From the NCBI GenBank assembly GCA_020055645.1, contig CM034548.1, forward strand, positions 48,662,296 through 48,726,295: DNA of 64,000 bases, read 5' to 3'. This document shows positions 58,134-64,000 of this stretch, piece after piece. The stretch comes from Tomocerus qinae (taxonomy: Eukaryota > Arthropoda > Collembola > Entomobryomorpha > Tomoceridae). Made by a program: the position numbers and the translations under genes. The notes beneath the pieces are model-generated. The model did no database searches, was not told where the DNA came from, and saw only the letters and a list, made by a program, of their open reading frames with translations. Numbering within the stretch: the stretch's first letter is position 1; every line of letters starts with the position of its first letter.

Positions 58134-59615
58134 GTTATCACCAATTCTTATATTTTTGCTAGGCCCATAAGTGAAGACCTGATCTCACTATCTGACAATG
58201 CTTGTGCAATTTACATTTGCTTTTACGTCATATAAAAGATATAATTGTCTCATAGTCTCATATTTGTTTATCTGTAATGGCTGGAAATTACCAACCGTCA
58301 TATTGGAGCCATGATTTACTGCACGTAATGGTAAAACACGCATCATTGCATTTAGGTCAAAACATGATAAGAGTTCGAAATATTTGCAAATATTCAGAAA
58401 TGTCTATACGTGGCGCACATTGCCACCTTTACCTGAATTGTTATCTCACTATCTCTAACTTCATATCTGTAAAATGTAGTAACGTCGGTATACAGAGCTT
58501 TTAGGGTCGTACTATCAACCTCTAGTAAGATCCCCTTAAGACCAGTGGAGATCTGATTCACAATCGGTACCACGATCATTGTCACAAGATCGATCGTCTT
58601 ATTTCCTTTCTTTCCCAAAATCAAGGAATCGTCTCAAGTTCATCTGAACAAAATTTTGGGTAACATCAATAGGATTACTATGGAGACTTGGAGTTTCAGC
58701 TGCGGAAAACCAAGGTTCTTGCAATTATTGTAAATGGTTTATGTAAGATCAGCCTAAAGAACACAATGTGATACAAGTGTTTTATTGATGAAAATGGAGT
58801 CTGATGATGATCATATTTGATGTAAGATTATTTTGAGAAATCTTGTTACCGATTTCGCCAAAGGCGGCCCTAAGTCACTCATAAGCTTAGGAGTGGTCTC
58901 AACTCAAGTCAGAGTTCGCAGAATGAGCTTTACTTACTTTTGCTAGAAATTGCTTATAGGAAGACATTGTGTTTGTATCTCCCTGTCTGTCTGAGACCAC
59001 CTAACTTTGGACCATAGTAAAATTTTTGAAAGCATAGGACAACGAGTTTAAAACAATTTGTAATTGGATTAGCTCCCTTCCGGGGAAATAAGTAACTTTT
59101 GTTCAGTACGCGTCGCTAAGTCGTTAAATAGCTCTCCATATTGACAGAGGTGCTATAGAATCTTTTGTTAAGGTCGATGGTATTGGTAGGTACCTCGTCG
59201 GGGTCAAAGATTGTCTAAATTTCTTCATTTGGCATCCACCTATATCACCAACAGTTATGATCGTAAAATAATTTAAGCAAACAGTGAGCAGTGGAGTGTA
59301 AATTAATCCCGGTAATATATTAATCTATAGTATAATCTTGTTGTTCGTGTTGCGCAGTGAGAAGTTCCGTAGGTATGTTTGTTTATATCATCGTATGTTA
59401 ATTTGCCACTCTGATAAGGTGATAATGCAAGCTAAGCACACCTCAATCTTAAACGTTACCTAAATGTGGTAAATCCCAATAAGTCCGTATGTCATAGCAA
59501 AAAGTAGTTCATGCGTTCTGTATGCAAGTATTTCCACCTTTCGGTTCGCTTAAGGTTACTATTATTTCATGTGCGGGAAAATTTTAAATTTGGCCATTTA
59601 CATTGTTGAAATTAT
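58134..59615. other. Downstream of the last visible SZT2 exon
   Basis: If SZT2 continues, this is intron. After exon 18 the frame could read on for 33 codons to a stop at 58235, but those residues resemble no SZT2 sequence. No further exon was recognised. Confidence 0.45.
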
Positions 59616-59726
59616 GAATAGACGTTTCCCACAATTCCAGGATAACACAGACAGGTACTGCAGTCATTTCAATACCTATTCATGTTAATTTAGTGACCGG
59701 TCACCAATTGTGGGAAACCTCTATTC
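59616..59726. mobile_element. MITE with exact 8-bp TSD
   Basis: The ends are GAATAGACGTTTCCCACAAT and the mirrored ATTGTGGGAAACCTCTATTC. The octamer GAAATTAT is duplicated exactly at 59608-59615 and 59727-59734. An 8-bp duplication suggests hAT, although the terminal bases are not the usual CAG. Confidence 0.88.
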
Positions 59727-59844
59727 GAAATTATGATACCAAACAAAACTTGCCAAGTACCTCCTCCCTGTCCGGAGATACGGACAGTTTTCTAAAACAA
59801 AAGTCTTACACCTATCAATGTAAAATCTCTCCCTCCGACGCCGA

Positions 59845-59997
59845 CCCACTAAATGAGAAACCATGAAAAGTTCAATTAGAAAAATCTATGCATCTGAAAT
59901 ACTTTCGTCTAATGCATGGTACAATATACACACTAGCACACCCGGAATACACACTAGCTTTATTTATAACAGGGCCTAGGTCCTGTGACCGGCTAGT
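59845..59997 (+). repeat. Dispersed repeat, copy B
   Basis: Second copy of the repeat at 32512-32672, same orientation, with an extra CACACTAGCACACCCGG-like duplication. Confidence 0.6.
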
Positions 59998-60098
59998 ATT
60001 AATATAAATATAGTATTAGTTGGCGAAGAAATAGCGATTTGCAAAAATTTAAGGCCATCAGTCAACGATTGCCACATTTCAAATTCCATGGCTTTTAA

Positions 60099-60601
60099 GG
60101 CTATCTCCACGATGCGCAGAACAGTAAAAACAAGTCCCCCTTGGGGAATAAAATATTGTCATATTTTTTAAAACAGGTGCCACATATTTTCTGAGTGCTT
60201 ATTGTGGGCCAAACCAAAAGTCCCTGAAGGTTTCACAATTAAATAGTTTTTGGAGTGGGAGAAGTACATACATGTGAATATGACAAGCTCGTTTCGTTCT
60301 CTGTTGTATGAAAAATTAAAAGAAATAGGGCCACAATAAGCCCTCCAGAATTTTGTGCTCTATTTTTTGAGGTACTCTATTTTGAAATCCGTTGTCCCTC
60401 ATTGGGTTTATCAATGTTCCGTTTTTCCAACACCTTTCCTTACGGTACCACTAGACTGTACCAATTTTTAGTACGGGGAGGAAGGGCGCCAATTTAAAAT
60501 TAAGTCACATTCTACTGCTTGGGTTTGTTTATTATCAAGCACCCCGTAGTAAAATTATTCATTTGTGTTCGTCGCTAAGCAACCATATCATCAAGGCAAC
60601 C
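60099..60601. mobile_element. TTAA-flanked MITE, second copy
   Basis: TTAA at 60095-60098 and 60602-60605 border a unit closely similar to 36566-37059 over its whole length, for example GGGTTTATCAATGTTCCG, TACGGTACCACTAGACTG and GAAGGGCGCCAATTT. Confidence 0.85.
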
Positions 60602-60605
60602 TTAA

Positions 60606-61217
60606 GGTTGGGTTTATGATCCTTTTTGTGAATCCTGCTCAGTTTCGCGCCAAAGAGAACGACAAAACATGAATCCTTCTTTTTGATCAGTCTCCGAAGA
60701 CCAAAGAGGTTCTAATAATAGGCAATGCGTAATCGAAGACAATAGAGATTGATTTTTGTACCATTGAAAGACATTACGTTTATGCCTATATAATATTATT
60801 GCAACCTCTTTGCTGAAGACCTTGTTTCTTGGCTGTTCCATAATTCCACGTAAGACAAGCCATTAGTCTCAAACCAGACGGTTGTAGGAGAATTCGTCAA
60901 TACAATTTCGACAATTGACAAAGGTGATTTCGACAGGAAAAGGTTAATATCGACAATGGTAAAGGATTATTCGACAATGACAATGGAGATATCGACAAAT
61001 CAAAAATTTCTTTAATTCACACAGAATGTCATACCATGTAAATGTTGTAGACGGAGAGGGAAAGGAGAATGGGAGGGATATAATGTCCTTCTCCGACTAG
61101 ACTGGGACGGATAGCTCTGTACCGCAAGCAGTACCGAACCATGAGGTTTCAGTCAGGGAGGGATATGTCGTAATGGATTGATATGAATGATTCTATGTGT
61201 ATAAGTGCCACAAATGT
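60606..61217. other. Intergenic, with degenerate TCGACAAT repeats
   Basis: Bases 60895-61005 hold about six loosely spaced TTTCGACAATG-like words about 18-25 bp apart. Nothing else was recognised. Confidence 0.5.
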
Positions 61218-62064
61218 CGCAGATTTTTAGGTTACTCTTACATTTATTCGTTGTAATCATTATTTTCTATAATATTCATAAATATTATGTATATTACACT
61301 TTTTGTACCATAGTCATAATTGAATCATAAATTATTAAGTCAAGATTGACAGTCAAATGTTATGCTGCTATAATTATTAAGTAGCGGAGCTGCTTTGCTG
61401 CTTTATAGGAATGCCTGATCTGTCTGTCTGTCTGTCCGTCTGTTAGCACGATAACTCAAGAATGGTTTGAGATAACCAGTTCAAACTTTCTGAACATAAT
61501 CTAGGGATAAAACTGAGGTCGAGTTTGAATATGGTTAGCATCGGACACACCCCCTGCCTGTAGGCGTGGTTCAATAACAAAAAATTGGTGTAACTTTTGC
61601 TGTCGACATTGTAAAACGTCATGAAATAGCTCGTTCGAAAGGTCATTCGTTAGGTCAGATCAATGTCAAGTCATCTGGGTCAAAAGGTCAAAGGTCATTG
61701 GAAAAATGTCAATTAACGTGGCAAATCCTCTCCGCTACTTTTTTACATCCATTGGACATGGTTTATTATTATTAATTGATGTCCCTGTAAAAAGAATGAT
61801 ATACACTGTGATACTAAATGCCACAACGGCAGCAGCCGTTCTTGCAAAAATTTTGATAATTGAACTCCTGGCTTTGGAAAAAATATCAATTAATAATAAT
61901 TATAGCAGCGTAACATACTTAACTATTTGACTGTCAATCTTGACTTAATAATTTATGATTTAATTACGACTGATACAAAAAGTGCATTATACTTAATTAT
62001 GAATATTATAGAAAAGAAAATAATGATTGCAATGAATAAATGTAAGAGTAACCTAAAATCTGCG
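61218..62064. repeat. Foldback unit with arms of about 160-170 bp
   Basis: The left arm (61218-61377) and right arm (61892-62064) are inverted copies. Shared words are CGCAGATTTT, GGTTACTCTTACATTTATTC, CATAAATTATTAAGTCAAGA and TTGACAGTCAAAT. The loop holds the Helentron-like element at 61376-61767. No coding sequence was seen. The edges are where similarity fades. Confidence 0.85.
61376..61767 (+). mobile_element. Helentron-like element (HINE), copy 3, short and complete
   Basis: It runs from AAGTAGCGG and GCTTTATAGGAATGCC, through a (TCTG)n stretch and one body unit, to CCGCTACTT, the CCAT-ATGG hairpin and GTTTATT. It has a single body repeat and shows the minimal form of the family. Confidence 0.75.
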
Positions 62065-62151
62065 AATAATATAGAAAAAAGAATATCTAGTGAGCCTTCC
62101 TGGAGCACGACTACAGATTTAATGTATCTGCTTAACAAGCTATTTTGCATA

Positions 62152-62217
62152 CAGAGCCGCAGCCAGAAATTCGGGGGGGGGGGCACGTGCCCCGATGCCC
62201 CCCTCGCTGCGGCTTTG
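62152..62217. mobile_element. hAT MITE, GC-ended family, 66 bp
   Basis: The ends are CAGAGCCGCAGCCAG and CGCTGCGGCTTTG. The octamers TTTGCATA (62144-62151) and TTTGCATG (62218-62225) agree at 7 of 8. The interior is a run of G and a run of C around CACGTG. It is the smallest copy in the window. Confidence 0.85.
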
Positions 62218-62225
62218 TTTGCATG

Positions 62226-63078
62226 TATTAACTTTTGCAGAAAATGACTCAACTTTCGTTTCTAACAGTCAGAAAATAGTACTTTCTTTCATTTAAAAAA
62301 AATTCCAGGGACTAGGCTCACAAGTTGAAGAATCTTTGATTTCAAATTTGGATTCGTACATTCAGTGGTAATAGAGGTAGAAGGATTTTGTGTAACCTAA
62401 AAGAAATCCGTTAATCCATCCTTAAGGTTACCACTCGTGAAGCTAATAAATATTTGTACAAAAATAATTAAATATCATCGAATTTGGCCGATTTTTGTTG
62501 ATGTGATGGTCACACACACATTGAAACGAAACAACCTGCCATGTTTCATCGTATCTGTTTGTCTATCTGTTTTTCCGTTTTTGATGGAGACTATTTTTGT
62601 AATCTAATGGGTGTTGGGTGAACATATTATAAAGTATCTTTCGGTGTTTACTCATAATATCAGGGACGAAGTGAGATACGAAATGATTATGTAACTGTAA
62701 GTGTATTAGTTTTGATATTAGTGATGTAAATGATATTACAGTAATCCTCATCCTGAAGTGTTAGTATAATTGAAGTCATGCAGGATGCAGTGTAGAATGA
62801 AAAATGAAATAGGTATGTCATTTATCATTTATCATTGCTGATAATACCCCTGCCTAAATAGAAATAGAAAAGTAAACAATGACTAGGACTGTAAAAGTGG
62901 ATAGTGAATATTTGCATATATACCTATAGATAGTATAGTATAATATATAGTGTGGTAGTAAGTAGTAGGTATGGAAGAGGAAGGGTTAGAGTTAATTAGG
63001 TTTCTATTCTACTGTTTGAGTCGATTTGGGTGATTTTATTTCAAAAGTCTGACAATGCAATGATGCAATAAAAATATA
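62226..63078. other. Intergenic, nothing recognised
   Basis: AT-rich sequence without a coding or repeat signal that I can name. Confidence 0.4.
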
Positions 63079-63086
63079 CCTTTAAG

Positions 63087-63188
63087 CAGGGCCGCAGCCA
63101 GTTAAAGTTAAAGTTAAATTAAAAGGAAAAATTTTTGGTTTATTTTCTTCGATTTCGGGGGGGGCGGGCCCCCCTGGCTGCGGCAGTG
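63087..63188. mobile_element. hAT MITE, GC-ended family, exact 8-bp TSD
   Basis: The ends are CAGGGCCGCAGCCAG and CTGGCTGCGGCAGTG. The octamer CCTTTAAG is duplicated exactly at 63079-63086 and 63189-63196. The right copy of the duplication overlaps the 5' end of the next element. Confidence 0.93.
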
Positions 63189-63191
63189 CCT

Positions 63192-63705
63192 TTAAGTGGT
63201 GTTCAACACCGCTTTATAGGAATGCCTGATCTGTTTGTCTGTCTGTCTGTTATAGCACGATAACTCAAAAACGATTTAATAAAAAAACGATTTAATAAAA
63301 GATAATCAACTCAAACATACTGTACGTGATGTAGTGATGAAAAGCGAGGTCGAGTTCGAAAATGGACCAAATCGGACCCACCCCCTGCCTGTGGGCGTGG
63401 CCCAAAAATTAAAAATTGGTGTATTTTTAGTTATCGACATTGTAGAACCTCATGAGATAGTTCGTTCGAAAAGGTTATTCGTTAGGCCATGTCAAGATCA
63501 AGTCACACTTGTCAAAAGGTCAAAGGTCATTGAAAAAGTTCACTAAAAACGTCGATAACTCAAAAACGGTTTGAGATAATTAACTCAAACTTACTATGCG
63601 TGATGTAGGGATAAAAAGCGGGTCAAGTTTGAAAATGAAATTAATCGGACACACCCCCTCTGCCTGTGGGCGTGGTCCAAAAATTAAAAATTGGTGTAGC
63701 TTTAG
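63192..63705 (+). mobile_element. Helentron-like element (HINE), copy 4, 3' end missing
   Basis: It starts AAGTGGTGTTCAACACCGC and GGAATGCCTGATCTG, then a TCTG run and two body repeats (GATAACTCAAAAACG, GGGCGTGG). Similarity ends near 63705 without the 3' hairpin. The first bases are shared with the duplicated target of the adjacent MITE. Confidence 0.65.
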
Positions 63706-64000
63706 TTTCGCGCGGTTTTTTTAATGGCGCGAAAATGTCGGTGCCGATTTCTCGGTCACCAAGCCACATTTTGGAAATGTAAGAGCCTTGGGTCCGAGGT
63801 CTAGATCCGTACTTTAAATATCAAACAAAACCTTTCATTTCAATTCAGCCGTACTCGAGATTTTTGTACAGACATTTCAATGTAAAAGAGTACAACTTAT
63901 CCCAACCTTAAGCGTCAGCCGTAGCGTAGCAGGTCGGTAGTGAAGTGTACGATACGAGGAAGGTGAGACATCATCTCATTGAGGAATTGTAGTCCCAACT
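63706..64000. other. Window end, nothing recognised
   Basis: No coding, RNA or repeat feature identified. Confidence 0.4.

Overview
The window reads as nuclear DNA of an invertebrate animal, most likely an arthropod. It is AT-rich, the genes carry GT-AG introns (many of 60-150 bp, a few of 1-3.5 kb), and the proteins belong to metazoan families. No species call is justified. Nothing bacterial, viral or LTR-retroviral was recognised.

Four host genes can be assembled exon by exon. (1) Hydroxypyruvate isomerase (HYI) lies on the minus strand, 11537-14750, with 5 exons and 267 aa. (2) 2-aminoethanethiol dioxygenase (ADO) lies on the plus strand, 16430-17176, with one coding exon and 248 aa; it is head-to-head with HYI. 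(3) CACHD1, a VWFA- and Cache-domain membrane protein, lies on the plus strand, 33874-41649, with 12 exons and about 1418 aa in a frame that closes exactly. (4) The N-terminal part of SZT2, the KICSTOR scaffold of the mTORC1 pathway, lies on the plus strand, 48418-58133, with 18 exons and 971 codons; its remaining exons are not visible before the window ends. The four genes are not an operon and share no evident pathway.

Most of the rest is transposon-derived, often nested. 1-3612 has no gene and may be a long 3' UTR ending in a poly(A) signal. 3689-10141 is a stack: a TTAA-flanked element, then a TIR-element relic split by a decayed LINE, which itself received a hAT MITE and probably a second LINE tail. 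10747-11285 holds GC-rich hAT MITEs and a Helentron-like fragment. 19017-23330 is a LINE with both ORFs open. 23893-25432 is a giant inverted satellite array of foldback type. 25575-32438 is a run of LINE, hAT-MITE, Helentron-like and TIR elements. 42405-47912 holds a LINE relic, a foldback element split by a MITE, a homogeneous 22-bp minisatellite, MULE and PIF/Harbinger remnants, a near-perfect palindrome and a TIR element. SZT2 intron 7 carries an inverted 20-bp minisatellite. 59616-63705 carries further MITEs, two Helentron-like copies and a foldback unit with arms of about 160 bp.

Several MITEs were delimited to the base because both target-site duplications can be read. No convincing new multi-gene system was found. 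The most unusual features are the long inverted-repeat structures, one of them inside a transcribed intron, and the layered insertions. All family calls rest on reading motifs by eye, not on database searches.
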